Translations under genes and position numbers: made by a program
In this document: positions 1 to 9,071 of the stretch, in pieces
How the letters are laid out: the number at the start of each line of letters is the position of its first letter
Numbering within the stretch: position 1 is the stretch's first letter
Source of the DNA: WLMZ01 sp043753895
Lineage (GTDB): Bacteria > Actinomycetota > Acidimicrobiia > Acidimicrobiales > Ilumatobacteraceae
Length of the DNA stretch: 64,000 bases
NCBI GenBank assembly: GCA_043753895.1
Contig: JAYUWK010000037.1
Coordinates: 62,001 to 126,000 of the forward strand
Direction: 5' to 3'
The notes under the pieces: model-generated
Database searches by the model: none
Told to the model about the DNA's origin: nothing
What the model saw: the letters and a program-made list of their open reading frames with translations, nothing else

Positions 1-1530
1 GCGACTGACGATGACGGCGTGACTCACCTGGGCACCGACGTTGACCACGACCGCGCATGCGGGCACGAACAGCGGAGTCCACGCTGGATCGGTGATGGGA
101 GCGATCAGCACATCGCCCGGCTCGAGCGAGAACGGATCGGCAGGGTCGAGCACGATCCGGGCCCGACCGACAGCTTTACCAGGGCTGCCTGGAACCCCCT
201 GCAGCACGTCACCGACGACGCCCTCATCGGCCGTCTCGGTGCCCTTGCGCGGCCACTCGCCGAGCGGCTTCACGACACCGTTCACGATGAAGGGTGGTTC
301 GAGCTCGAACAACTCGAGGTACTGCTGTTCACGGGCCGTCAGGCGGGCACGGAACTCGTCGGGACCGCTGACGAACGCGTCGAGCTCGTCGGCGAGCAAC
401 ATGCTCATCTGCGACGGCGTGAAGTCGTGTCGCGCAGCGAGTTCGCGCATGGCCACACGAACCTCGTTGACGACCTTGATGATGTTGGTCTTGGCGCGCT
501 CGCGCCCGGCTAGGTACAGGTGAGCACTGTGCAGGCCGGCGTTGAACGAACCGAGTAACTCGGGTTGGTCAGCCAGCGCGGTGCGGATTGCCTCGGTGAT
601 GGCCTCGCGTTGTTCCACGTTCTTGGCGTTCGGAACGGCAGGCGAACCGCTGTCGGGGGCAGGTCGCATGACCTCGACGAGCGCCATTGCCAATGCGGGG
701 TTGGTCTCCCATGTGTCGCTGCGGATGTCCCATTCGTTGGGGCCGCGGCTACCGAATTCGTAGATGAACGCATCGAAGCCAGCCGTGAACTCTGCGGAGT
801 CGTCGGCAAGGCGAGACAACTCCCACAGCGCGTGGCTCGGCGCTGCCGAATCGATGTCGCCCACGCCGGTGATGAGCTTGAGCGCGATGGTTGAATCGCC
901 CATCGCCTCGGCGACCGCACCAAGCACGCCCATACCGATGGAGGTGCCGGCTGTCATCTCGAGGTGATGGCAGAACATTCCGCGGATCAATGGCGTGAAC
1001 ATGCGCATCCGTTCGACCAACTGTTCGTCGGTGATGCTGGCGAGATCGGGGCGTTCGGCTCGGATGGTGTTCGCGCGGCCCTGATCGTCGATGAGCTCGG
1101 GCAGATCGGGAGTCGTCATCACCTTGCCCATCCATGCCGCCAGCTTTGCGGTATTAGCGGGCCGGTCGTGCCATGGCTCAGCGACATAGGGAGTGACATC
1201 GGGGTGCGCGCCGAAGTAGACGAGATCGATCATCTCCGGCGTGAGACCTGGACCCCGCGCCCCGAACAGGCGCGCCATCGAGCCATTGATGTACAGGTAG
1301 CCGCCGAAGTGACCGACGACTTCGGGTGGTTCCATCTCGAACTCGTCGCGATCCATCGTGCCGCACGCGATCTGAGCATCGGCCCATCCCTGCACCACAC
1401 CGGGCTCCCACACCACAGTCCACGCCAACGGGCTGCATGGGTCGGGCAGGACCTCGCCCGCGTTGGCCCGCGTATACAACGGGAACTTCGCACTCGGTTC
1501 CACATCGGTAATCCATCGGTCAGCAACCAT
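1..1530 (-). CDS. PEP-utilizing-enzyme-like protein, C-terminus beyond window
   Basis: The frame is open from an ATG at 1530 to the left edge, giving 510 codons without a stop, so the gene is cut at its 3' end. Residues 1 to about 430 are a mostly helical region that I cannot assign to a catalytic domain. From about residue 460 the protein has the swivelling phosphohistidine domain of PEP-utilizing enzymes: a short G-x-P-G-x-A-x-G-x-A-R segment, then VLIAPITDPAWTPLF and GAQVSHAVIVSR, with His504 at the position of the phosphorylated histidine. No ATP-grasp PEP/pyruvate-binding domain is visible, so this is a mobile-domain family member rather than a full PEP synthase. It follows the aldehyde dehydrogenase gene by 83 bases on the same strand and probably ends the same catabolic operon. 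The substrate is unknown. Confidence 0.75.
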   Translation of the reverse strand, partial: MVADRWITDVEPSAKFPLYTRANAGEVLPDPCSPLAWTVVWEPGVVQGWADAQIACGTMDRDEFEMEPPEVVGHFGGYLYINGSMARLFGARGPGLTPEMIDLVYFGAHPDVTPYVAEPWHDRPANTAKLAAWMGKVMTTPDLPELIDDQGRANTIRAERPDLASITDEQLVERMRMFTPLIRGMFCHHLEMTAGTSIGMGVLGAVAEAMGDSTIALKLITGVGDIDSAAPSHALWELSRLADDSAEFTAGFDAFIYEFGSRGPNEWDIRSDTWETNPALAMALVEVMRPAPDSGSPAVPNAKNVEQREAITEAIRTALADQPELLGSFNAGLHSAHLYLAGRERAKTNIIKVVNEVRVAMRELAARHDFTPSQMSMLLADELDAFVSGPDEFRARLTAREQQYLELFELEPPFIVNGVVKPLGEWPRKGTETADEGVVGDVLQGVPGSPGKAVGRARIVLDPADPFSLEPGDVLIAPITDPAWTPLFVPACAVVVNVGAQVSHAVIVSR

Positions 1531-1613
1531 CGCCTACTCCTTCGCTCCTCACATCGATACCGCCACATCGCTGCGGCCGGATCCGCTCGTTCTCACTAAT
1601 CGGTGTAGTCCAT

Positions 1614-3095
1614 TCAACGCATCGTGAACGGATCGGGCGCCGGCTGCGAGGACGTATTGATCCACACCGACTTCGGTCGTGTGTAGTCGAGCAGCGACTC
1701 GTGGCCCCCCTCGCGGCCGTAGCCGGTGGCACCGAAACCACCGAAGGGGACCATCGGCGAGATGGCCCGATACGTGTTCACGTACACGATGCCGGCACGC
1801 AGCCGTCGCATCACCCGCATCGCGCGTGCAACGTCTCGAGTAAACACCCCTGCGGCATAGCTGTAGATGCTGTCGTTGGCAAGCCCGATGACCGTGTCCT
1901 CGTCGCTGAACCGGAAGGCACTGAGCACCGGTCCGAACAGTTCGTGACGCGCCGCCGTGATGTCGTTGCTCGGGCAGTGCAACACGGTTGGTTCGTAGTA
2001 CCAGCCATGGCCGAGGCCATCGGGGCGACGTCCACCCGTCACGAGTGATGCCCCCTGCGTCAGCGACTCGGCAACCGCTGATTCGATTCGCTCGAGTTGT
2101 CCGAGTGTGGCGAGCGGGCCGATCTCGGTGTCGTCGGCGAGGGGGTCGCCGATGCGGATGGTCGCAGCGCGCTCGGCCACGCGGGCCATCACCTGATCGA
2201 AGCAACGGTCGTGCACGTACACCCGCGTGCCGGCGACACAGCTCTGGCCGCTGGCGCCGAAGTTGCCGGCGATGATGCCGTTCACGGCGGTATTGATATC
2301 GGCATCGTCGAACACGATGATGGGAGATTTGCCACCGAGTTCGAGCGATACCACGGCAAGGTTCTCGGCCGAATTGCGTACGACATGGCGCGCCGCATCC
2401 AGCCCACCCGTGAACGCGATACGCGCCACCAACGGATGGCTGGTCAGGATGCGACCGCATGGGTCGCCCTCGCCGGTGACCACGTTCACCACGCCCGGCG
2501 GAAAGCCCACCTCGTGTGCCAGTCGGGCAAGTTCCAACAGCGCCGCTGGGCCATGTTCGCTCGCCTTGAGAACAATGGCGTTGCCAGTGGCGAGCGCCGG
2601 CCCCATCTTTACCGCCGACAGGAAGAGTTGGTTGTTCCAGGGCACCACTCCGGCGACCACGCCGATGGGCTCGCGCACCGTGAACGCGAACATGTCGTTC
2701 TTGTCGATGGGGAACGTGGCGCCTTCGAGCTTGTCGGCCGCGCCGGCAAAGTAGTGGTAGTACTCGGCGATGTAGCCAATGACACTGCGCGTCTCGCGGT
2801 ACAGCTTGCCGGTGTCGAAGGTCTCGATGGCTCCGATCTCATCGGCCTGCTCGGCGAGTCGGTCACCCAGGCGACGCAGCATCCTGCCGCGTTCAGTTGC
2901 GGTCATCCGCGCCCACGGCCCGTCGGTCATCGCCCGATGAGCCGCGCCCACTGCGCGATCCACGTCATCGGCCGTGGCCGCTGGGAACGTGGCCCAGACT
3001 GCACCCGTTGCCGGGTTGATGCTGTCGAGCACCCGACCGTCGGATGCGTCGACCCATGCGCCATCGATGTACATCTGCAATGCAGTGAGGGTCAT
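1614..3095 (-). CDS. NAD(P)-dependent aldehyde dehydrogenase
   Basis: A 493-residue member of the aldehyde dehydrogenase superfamily, which oxidises aldehydes to acids with NAD(P) in the cytoplasm. The start is taken as the ATG at 3095, which overlaps the stop of the upstream hydrolase gene (ATGA). A longer frame would add 24 basic residues not typical of the family. Visible landmarks are PWNN near residue 152-155 (oxyanion and cofactor region), the E-L-G-G-K motif with general base Glu252, and the nucleophile Cys286 in GQSCVAGTR. Length is normal. It is translationally coupled to the hydrolase, and the operon starts with a flavin monooxygenase-like gene, so it probably oxidises an aldehyde made by the preceding enzymes. 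The specific substrate cannot be read from the sequence. Confidence 0.93.
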   Translation of the reverse strand: MTLTALQMYIDGAWVDASDGRVLDSINPATGAVWATFPAATADDVDRAVGAAHRAMTDGPWARMTATERGRMLRRLGDRLAEQADEIGAIETFDTGKLYRETRSVIGYIAEYYHYFAGAADKLEGATFPIDKNDMFAFTVREPIGVVAGVVPWNNQLFLSAVKMGPALATGNAIVLKASEHGPAALLELARLAHEVGFPPGVVNVVTGEGDPCGRILTSHPLVARIAFTGGLDAARHVVRNSAENLAVVSLELGGKSPIIVFDDADINTAVNGIIAGNFGASGQSCVAGTRVYVHDRCFDQVMARVAERAATIRIGDPLADDTEIGPLATLGQLERIESAVAESLTQGASLVTGGRRPDGLGHGWYYEPTVLHCPSNDITAARHELFGPVLSAFRFSDEDTVIGLANDSIYSYAAGVFTRDVARAMRVMRRLRAGIVYVNTYRAISPMVPFGGFGATGYGREGGHESLLDYTRPKSVWINTSSQPAPDPFTMR

Positions 3096-3892
3096 GGTGC
3101 TCGCTCGCTTTCCACGTCGTCTTCGGACAAGAATGATTCGATCAGGCCCGCCACCGTCTGCGGGCACTCGAGCGGGGTGAGGTGGCGAACGCCTGTGATC
3201 ACGTGCGCTCTCGCGTGGGGAAGCGTGTCGGCGAGCAATGCTGCCATCGCTGGGGTCGAGCGCGCGTCATCACAGCCCGTGACCACAAGCGTCGGCACCT
3301 GAATGAGCGGCACCAGATGAATGAGTTCTGCATCGGCAGTGGCGAACACCTCGTACGCGTCGGCGTATGCGCGCACATCGTTGCGCTGTAGTCGATCATG
3401 CACGGCCGCGAGCACGTCAGGATGGGCACTCGAGAACGCAGGCGAGAACCATCGCTCAATGGCCGACTCGATGCTGTCGGCATAGCCGCCCGCGCGCACA
3501 TCGGCCACACGCTCGATGACCGCTTCGCGCTCGGCAAGCGTGCGGTCGAACACCGAATTGAGCAACACCATCCGTCGAACTCGCGCCGGATGTGCAGCTG
3601 CGTAGCCTATTGCCACCAGCGCACCCATCGAGAAACCGACCAGATCGAATTGCTGCAGCCCCTCTGCATCGGCCAACGAATCGAGTTGCGCGACGAAGTC
3701 GGCGAGCCGATACGGACCCAGCGGCGCAGCCGCCGCTCCGTGGCCAATCATGTCGTAGCGTTCGGCCCGGACTCCAGGCATGAACGAGCACACTGCGTCC
3801 CACATCGTGTGATCCAGGCCGACACCATGGATGAACACCACCGGGATGAACACCACCGGAATGAACGCCACCGGCGTCGGACGTGCGCTCAC
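3092..3892 (-). CDS. Alpha/beta hydrolase with duplicated first strand
   Basis: A 266-residue alpha/beta-fold hydrolase. The start is a GTG at 3892 that overlaps the DUF1185 stop (GTGA); no ATG precedes the fold in this frame. The oxyanion-side motif HGVGLD is at 22-27, the nucleophile Ser88 in GFSMG, the acid Asp208 or Asp209 in VVTGCDD, and the base His237 in GVRHLTP, so the catalytic triad is intact. Such proteins hydrolyse esters, lactones, enol-lactones or C-C bonds. The first beta strand is preceded by two extra copies of a 5-residue unit (FIPVV FIPVV FIHGV) encoded by a 15-bp triplicate. It sits between DUF1185 and an aldehyde dehydrogenase with 4-base overlaps on both sides, so the products are likely made in fixed ratio. 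Confidence 0.9.
   Translation of the reverse strand: MSARPTPVAFIPVVFIPVVFIHGVGLDHTMWDAVCSFMPGVRAERYDMIGHGAAAAPLGPYRLADFVAQLDSLADAEGLQQFDLVGFSMGALVAIGYAAAHPARVRRMVLLNSVFDRTLAEREAVIERVADVRAGGYADSIESAIERWFSPAFSSAHPDVLAAVHDRLQRNDVRAYADAYEVFATADAELIHLVPLIQVPTLVVTGCDDARSTPAMAALLADTLPHARAHVITGVRHLTPLECPQTVAGLIESFLSEDDVESERAP
3831..3875. repeat. 15-bp unit in triplicate inside hydrolase gene
   Basis: Three tandem 15-bp units with consensus ATGAACACCACCGGG on the plus strand lie at 3831-3845, 3846-3860 and 3861-3875. The first two differ at one base and the third at one further position. On the coding (minus) strand they give FI(P/H)(V/G)V-like pentapeptides just before the oxyanion motif, so the change is in frame. 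Confidence 0.9.
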
Positions 3893-4497
3893 TCTGCGCC
3901 GGCGTGACCGGCGGACGCTTCCTCTGCAGCCATTTCCTCGATGTCGATGTAGCGGTTGCCGATGCGCGGGTGCAGCCGACCACCGGTGGCAGCTCCGATG
4001 GCCACGACCAGCTCGTCGGGCGCCGGCGCGTCGGACACGGTGAAGGTGTGCGTAAGGTAATGCGAGCGCAGACCCTCGTCGATCTTGTGCATCATCGGGA
4101 TCGAGATCGCACAACCCGGCGCACCGCGCATGTTCGTGAAGCTGAGGTAGGCAGTGCCGCCTACGGCATGACGGAACACGTTGCCGAAGCGCAGCGTGTG
4201 GATGAACGCCGACGCGTGCTCGACCTCGCCGTTTATACCAACCACAGCCGCCTTGCCATAGGCCTCGACCTTGTTGCCACCCCCGCACAGTTCGAGCAGC
4301 GCATCGACCAAGATGCGACCGAGACCCGGAGCAATCGCCAGGATCTCCGGACGGAGGTTCTCGACGAACCCCTGACCCGCCCATGGATTGGACATCACCG
4401 CAGCGACAGCCGCCATGCGCACCGGGCCGCCGGGTCGGCCACCCTCGATGTGGATGTCCTCGACGTACCGAACGATCTTGCGGATCTCGCCGGCCAT
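3889..4497 (-). CDS. Amino acid synthesis family protein (DUF1185)
   Basis: A 202-residue protein resembling the DUF1185 / 'amino acid synthesis' family, whose biochemical role is not settled. Recognisable parts are the N-terminal KIVRYVEDIHIEGG, a central GNKVEAYGKAAVVG and HASAFIHTLRFGN region, and GAPGCAISIPMMHK. The family typically occurs beside flavin-dependent oxygenases and hydrolases in catabolic clusters, as here. Its ATG shares one base with the stop of the flavin oxidoreductase gene (TGATG), and its stop overlaps the GTG of the hydrolase gene. No signal peptide or membrane segment is seen, so it is cytoplasmic. The function in this pathway is unknown. Confidence 0.85.
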   Translation of the reverse strand: MAGEIRKIVRYVEDIHIEGGRPGGPVRMAAVAAVMSNPWAGQGFVENLRPEILAIAPGLGRILVDALLELCGGGNKVEAYGKAAVVGINGEVEHASAFIHTLRFGNVFRHAVGGTAYLSFTNMRGAPGCAISIPMMHKIDEGLRSHYLTHTFTVSDAPAPDELVVAIGAATGGRLHPRIGNRYIDIEEMAAEEASAGHAGAE

Positions 4498-5549
4498 CAG
4501 CCCTGACTTCCGGGAGCGCGGGCAAAGGCCGGCATGACCTCATCGATGAACAGTTGCAACGATCGCTTCTGCGCGTCCATTGGAGCGCCGTAACTGGCGC
4601 AGTACAGGAAGTCGACACCGAGCGCTTCGTAGGTCCGCAGCTTGGCAATGACCTCAGTCGGCGTGCCGAACATCAGGTTCTCGATGAGTGTTGCGGGCTC
4701 GTACTCGGACCGGTGGGCGAGCTGGTCGAGATCGACATTCTCGGCGAAACCGTTGGTGACCATCCCGAGTTCTTTGAACAGGTTCTCGAACTGGCCGGCT
4801 TGGCGCTGAACCGATCGCACGTAGACATCAGCGTCTGATGGGTCCGGATAGACGGCCGAATAGCGCATTGCGGTCATCTTCGGACGAGGCGTGCCAGGTG
4901 ACTTGGCCAAGGCCTCGGACATGCGCCCCACATACGCTTCGAGTTCGGCGAAGGGGCGGGTGAGCGGCCAGCACATGATGTTGCAACCATTGGCCACAGC
5001 CCAGTCGTACGTATCGGGGTCGCGTGCCGCAACCCACATCGGCACCTCTGCCTGCAGCGGCTTGGGGCACGACGTCGACGTGGGGAACGACCAGAACTCG
5101 CCATCGTGGGCGTAGTCGCCTGCCCAGAGCGCGCGCACCGCTGGCAGGATCTCACGGAGGTGCCGACCGGCCGTGGCCGCATCGAGGCCGGGATGCATGC
5201 GGTTGTACTCGCGCTGGTACGCGCCCCTCCCGAGGCCGAGCTCCAACCGACCACCCGACAACAGGTCCAACAGCGCTGCCTCGCCGGCGAGGTGGATCGG
5301 ATGCCAGTAGGCCGCCACCGCTACCGCCGTACCAAGTCGGATCTTGTCGGTGTGCGCCGCCCACCATGCCAGCAGCTGGAAGGGACCTGGCGCGATGGTC
5401 ATCTCGATCGCATGGTGCTCGGCGACCCAGGCGATCTCGAAGCCAGCTCGATCGGCCATCTGCACCATCTCGAGCGTGTGTGCACTGACATCGGCCATGT
5501 CGATGTGCGGATCCATCCGCTCGTGATTGATCGCAAAGCTGAATTTCAT
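4497..5549 (-). CDS. LLM-class flavin-dependent oxidoreductase
   Basis: A 350-residue bacterial-luciferase-like (LLM) TIM-barrel protein that uses reduced FMN or F420. The start chosen is MKFSFAINHE at 5549, where the family normally begins; an upstream in-frame extension of 24 residues lacks similarity. Diagnostic segments are GFEIAWVAEHH near residue 37-47, LGTAVAVAAYWHP, DLLSGGRLELGLGRG (the classic LLM signature) and FGTPTEVIAKL toward the C-terminus. It is the first gene of the minus-strand cluster and is divergent from the UbiB-type gene across 65 bases that must hold both promoters. Members include alkane, nitrilotriacetate and pyrimidine monooxygenases and F420 enzymes; which one this is cannot be told. 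Confidence 0.92.
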   Translation of the reverse strand: MKFSFAINHERMDPHIDMADVSAHTLEMVQMADRAGFEIAWVAEHHAIEMTIAPGPFQLLAWWAAHTDKIRLGTAVAVAAYWHPIHLAGEAALLDLLSGGRLELGLGRGAYQREYNRMHPGLDAATAGRHLREILPAVRALWAGDYAHDGEFWSFPTSTSCPKPLQAEVPMWVAARDPDTYDWAVANGCNIMCWPLTRPFAELEAYVGRMSEALAKSPGTPRPKMTAMRYSAVYPDPSDADVYVRSVQRQAGQFENLFKELGMVTNGFAENVDLDQLAHRSEYEPATLIENLMFGTPTEVIAKLRTYEALGVDFLYCASYGAPMDAQKRSLQLFIDEVMPAFARAPGSQG

Positions 5550-5614
5550 ATGTCCCCGACCATAGTCGTGCCGGATTGGGTGTGGACACTTCGCATCGGC
5601 GGCAGACTGGCGAC

Positions 5615-7243
5615 ATGGCAAATTCGACGATCCCGGACGGAAGCGCGCCTTGCGGCGATGTGGACGATCGCAGTTGGGGAGCGTTCACCGACGCGGCTCC
5701 CTGGGTCCTCGATCGCTCGACGGTGACCTGGTTGCCCCTCGCGGCGCGCCTGCGCCATGCAGCTCAAGCCGAGGTGCCCACACTCACCCGACCATCGAAG
5801 CTCCCACCCGGAACCCATGTGATCACCGTGGCAACACATCTCGGTCGGGCGATCGTGCCATGGATGGTGCGCAAGCGCCGCGGCCGCTACGCCAGCTCCG
5901 AGGCCAGCCGCGCCGATGTGTCCTTGCGGTTGCGCAAAGCAGCCGAGAAACTCGGCCCGACCTACATCAAGCTCGGCCAGATCATCTCCAGCGGCGAGGG
6001 ATTGTTTCCGCCCGAACTGGTGAACGAATTCAAGTTGTGCCGCGATCAGGTGGCACCCGAATCATGGGAAGACGTTCGCCTCACGGTCGAGATCGATCTC
6101 GGTGCCCGTATCGAGGACATCTTCTCGTCGTTCGACACCACTCCCCTTGCGGCGGCATCCATCGCGCAAGTACACGCGGCAACGCTGCGCACCGGCGAGT
6201 CCGTGGTCGTGAAAGTGCAGCGACCGTCGGTCAGCGCCCTGGTCCGTAAAGACCTCCGCGCCATGGCGTGGTTGGCGCCACACCTCGTCGGCCGCATCCC
6301 CATCGCCGCGCTCGCGAACCCACCGGCTCTCGTGGAGCTGTTCGCCGAGACCATCGTCGAGGAACTCGACTTCCGCATGGAGGCCGCGAACATGCTCGAC
6401 ATGGCCCGCGTGCTCAAGGATCTCAAACAGGATGGCTACGTCATCCCCCGCCCACACCCGCGGCTCGTCACCCGTCGCGTGCTCGTGATGGAGCGTGTCT
6501 CGGGCTTCAACTTCGACGACGTGGTCGGTATGCAAGACGCTGGCATCGACACAGAGGCCGTCATCCGCACCGGCATGATCGCGTTCATGGAGGGCGCGAT
6601 GATCGAGGGCCTGTTCCACGGCGACCTACACGGCGGCAACATGTTCGTACTGGCCGACGGTCGTACCGCACTGTTGGATTTCGGCATCGTCGGTCGTCTC
6701 AGCGACGAGCGCCGACTCGCCTTCTTGCGGCTCATGCTCGGAGCTACCACCAACGACGTTCGTGGCCAAGTGGCAGCCCTGCGCGACCTCGGCGCCTTGC
6801 CGAAGGACACCGATCTCGATGCCGTGATCCGCGATCTCCGCCTCGATCAACCCACCATCGACCCCACCACTCTCACCGGCGATGAACTCGTCAAAGAGGT
6901 GCAGCGCGTCGTCAAAGCACTGCTCGGTTACGGCGCACGCCTGCCCAAAGAACTGATGCTGTATGTGAAGAACATGGTGTTCCTCGACGGGGCCATTGCA
7001 CGTCTGGCCCCCAACCTCGACATCCTCGGCGAGATCGCCAACATCTCGATGCTGTTTGCCGAGCGCCACGGCGAGCGCCTCGGTCGCGAACTCGGGGTCG
7101 ATGCGGCGGCGATGGAGATCAACCTCGACAGTGTGAAGGCCGGGTTCGGTCTCGAGCCAACCGCAGATGCGCTCACCTATCGCGACCTGCAAGCCCGCCG
7201 CGAGCTGATCCAAAAACGTATGCGCGACCACGTCGGACGTTGA
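5615..7243 (+). CDS. ABC1/UbiB-family atypical protein kinase-like protein
   Basis: A 542-residue member of the ABC1/ADCK/UbiB (AarF) family. ATG at 5615 is preferred over an upstream TTG/GTG-type start because the family fold begins later. All family hallmarks are present: the KxGQ motif as KLGQ at about 119-122, the Ala-rich loop AAAS at 179-182, the ATP-site lysine in VVVKVQRP near 200, HGDLHGGN near 335 and DFG near 354. UbiB proteins support ubiquinone synthesis in proteobacteria. Actinobacteria use menaquinone, so a role in quinone or lipid handling is only an inference. No clear membrane helix was found at the C-terminus, although a hydrophobic stretch lies near 440-470. Confidence 0.9.
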   Translation: MANSTIPDGSAPCGDVDDRSWGAFTDAAPWVLDRSTVTWLPLAARLRHAAQAEVPTLTRPSKLPPGTHVITVATHLGRAIVPWMVRKRRGRYASSEASRADVSLRLRKAAEKLGPTYIKLGQIISSGEGLFPPELVNEFKLCRDQVAPESWEDVRLTVEIDLGARIEDIFSSFDTTPLAAASIAQVHAATLRTGESVVVKVQRPSVSALVRKDLRAMAWLAPHLVGRIPIAALANPPALVELFAETIVEELDFRMEAANMLDMARVLKDLKQDGYVIPRPHPRLVTRRVLVMERVSGFNFDDVVGMQDAGIDTEAVIRTGMIAFMEGAMIEGLFHGDLHGGNMFVLADGRTALLDFGIVGRLSDERRLAFLRLMLGATTNDVRGQVAALRDLGALPKDTDLDAVIRDLRLDQPTIDPTTLTGDELVKEVQRVVKALLGYGARLPKELMLYVKNMVFLDGAIARLAPNLDILGEIANISMLFAERHGERLGRELGVDAAAMEINLDSVKAGFGLEPTADALTYRDLQARRELIQKRMRDHVGR

Positions 7244-7302
7244 CGATCGCGAACCCGGCGCACCACGGGTCTCAAGCGACCTCGCACTAGTATCGCGTTT
7301 TC

Positions 7303-7962
7303 ATGCGTCTTGTCATTGCCCGGTGCACCGTCGACTACAACGGTCGGCTGTCTGCACACCTCCCCGAGGCCATCCGCCTGATCATGGTGAAGGCCGACGG
7401 GTGCGTGGCCATCCACGCCGACGGTGGCGCATACAAGCCGCTCAACTGGATGAATGCCCCGAACACCATCACCGACAACGGTGATCACTGGGTGGTGACC
7501 AACCCGAAGGGCGAGCAGCTGATCATCAACCTGCTCGAAGTCGTTCACGAGGCTGCACATGAACTCGGCGACGACCCCGGGCTGCAGAAGGACGGCGTCG
7601 AAGCGCATCTCCAGGTACTGCTCGCCGCGTCACCCGACTCCATCGAGCCGGGTCTCGTGCTCGTGCGTCGCGAGTACCCCACTGCCATCGGACCAATCGA
7701 TTTGGTGTGTCGCGACGGAGCCGGTCAGGTGGTCGCCATCGAGGTGAAGCGCCGCGGCGACATCGATGGTGTCGAACAGCTGGCCCGCTACATCGAACGG
7801 CTCCACCTCGATTCGTCACTTGGTGCGGTGCGTGGCGTGTTCGTCGCGCAGGTGGTGAAGCCACAGGCGAAGGTCCTGGCCGAGGCTCGCGGGTTCCGCT
7901 GGGTGGAAGTCGACTACGACGAGCTTCGTGGCCTGAAGGCCGACGACCTGACGTTGTTCTGA
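7303..7962 (+). CDS. nucS: Mismatch-specific endonuclease NucS/EndoMS
   Basis: A 219-residue NucS, the enzyme of the MutS/MutL-independent mismatch repair pathway of Actinobacteria and Archaea, which makes double-strand cuts at mismatches. The N-terminal DNA-binding half starts MRLVIARCTVDYNGRL. The RecB-like nuclease half carries Asp133 (PIDLV), Glu147 and Lys149 (IEVKRRG), then Gln159 and Tyr163. The C-terminus ends in DDLTLF, matching the sliding-clamp-binding tail of the family. It stands alone between a UbiB-type gene and manA on the same strand, with 59- and 23-base gaps, so it may be partly co-transcribed with manA. Confidence 0.96.
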   Translation: MRLVIARCTVDYNGRLSAHLPEAIRLIMVKADGCVAIHADGGAYKPLNWMNAPNTITDNGDHWVVTNPKGEQLIINLLEVVHEAAHELGDDPGLQKDGVEAHLQVLLAASPDSIEPGLVLVRREYPTAIGPIDLVCRDGAGQVVAIEVKRRGDIDGVEQLARYIERLHLDSSLGAVRGVFVAQVVKPQAKVLAEARGFRWVEVDYDELRGLKADDLTLF

Positions 7963-7985
7963 TCGTGCTCTAACGTCGCAGGTAC

Positions 7986-9050
7986 ATGCAACTCGTCGAC
8001 GGCGTCATCCAACAATATGCGTGGGGCGACCTCACCGAGATCCCCCGTTTTCTCGGTGTCGAGCCCAACGGCTATCCGCAGGCCGAGCTGTGGTTCGGCA
8101 CACATCCAGGCGCGCCGGCCCACCTCACCGATGGCGCCACGCTGCAATCACTGGTCGGGCCGTTGCCGTTTCTGGTAAAGATCCTCGCCGCAGCCGAACC
8201 CCTGTCGTTACAGGTGCACCCGTCGAGTGCGCAGGCGGCCGCTGGGTTCGCTCGGGAGAACGCCGCAGGGGTCCCGCTCGATTCACCGCACCGTACCTAC
8301 CGCGACCCACTCCACAAGCCTGAATTACTCTGCGCCCTCACGCCGTTCGAGGCATTGTGCGGCGTCGCCCGACTCGAGCTCACCGACACACTGCTCGCCG
8401 AGCTCGGCCATTCGGCCGCCGAGATGCGCAGCGAATTGCAACACGGTGGAATCGACGGCGTGATCGCTCTGATCCTGCATCAACGACCCTCGCTCGCACC
8501 GTTGCTCGACGCCGCAGCGCACCACCACGACCCACGGTGCCGTTGGCTCACCCGCCTCAGCCAACTGCACCCCGGCGACCCGTCCGCCGCCATCGTTCTG
8601 CTCCTCAACTACGTCGCGCTCGAGCCAGGCGAGGCCATCTATCTCGGTGCCGGCAATCTGCACGCCTACCTCGGGGGTGCGGGAATCGAGATCATGGCGA
8701 GCTCCGACAACGTGGTGCGTTGCGGCCTGACGAGCAAGTTCGTCGATGCCGACGAGGTGCTCCGCGTGCTCGACACCACACCACTGCTCGACCCCGTGGT
8801 TCGTCCATGTCGATCCACCGATGGCGGCCTGTCCTATCCGGTTCCCGTGCCGGACTTCCGTGTGACCGTGTACGAGATCGATGGCAGTGTCGGCTTCGTA
8901 GCCGAGGGCCCAGAGCTACTGGTGTGCACTCGCGGCGAAACCGTCGAGGTGTCCCGCGGCCAGTGCGTCGTCGCCGCCGACGGCGAGGCAGTCGAACTTG
9001 TGGGCACCGCCACGGTGTGTCGAGTCGGCGGGCTTGCATCGCCCGCCTGA
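7986..9050 (+). CDS. manA: Mannose-6-phosphate isomerase, class I
   Basis: A 354-residue type I phosphomannose isomerase, a zinc cupin enzyme interconverting mannose-6-phosphate and fructose-6-phosphate and feeding GDP-mannose and glycan synthesis. Landmarks are the N-terminal QQYAWGD, the metal-site segment LSLQVHPS, HKPELLCALTPFEALCG, and EAIYLGAGNLHAYLGGAGIEIMASSDNVVR with further zinc ligands and the conserved active-site arginine region. Length is typical of actinobacterial forms. It ends 21 bases before the convergent ispG stop. Confidence 0.95.
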   Translation: MQLVDGVIQQYAWGDLTEIPRFLGVEPNGYPQAELWFGTHPGAPAHLTDGATLQSLVGPLPFLVKILAAAEPLSLQVHPSSAQAAAGFARENAAGVPLDSPHRTYRDPLHKPELLCALTPFEALCGVARLELTDTLLAELGHSAAEMRSELQHGGIDGVIALILHQRPSLAPLLDAAAHHHDPRCRWLTRLSQLHPGDPSAAIVLLLNYVALEPGEAIYLGAGNLHAYLGGAGIEIMASSDNVVRCGLTSKFVDADEVLRVLDTTPLLDPVVRPCRSTDGGLSYPVPVPDFRVTVYEIDGSVGFVAEGPELLVCTRGETVEVSRGQCVVAADGEAVELVGTATVCRVGGLASPA

Positions 9051-9071
9051 AAGTCTGCGGTCAGAACCGGA

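Noticed and set aside
3892..4648. Upstream extension of the hydrolase frame
   Set aside because: The extension overlaps the whole DUF1185 gene and is rich in Arg and Gly without family match; the GTG at 3892 with GTGA overlap explains the start.
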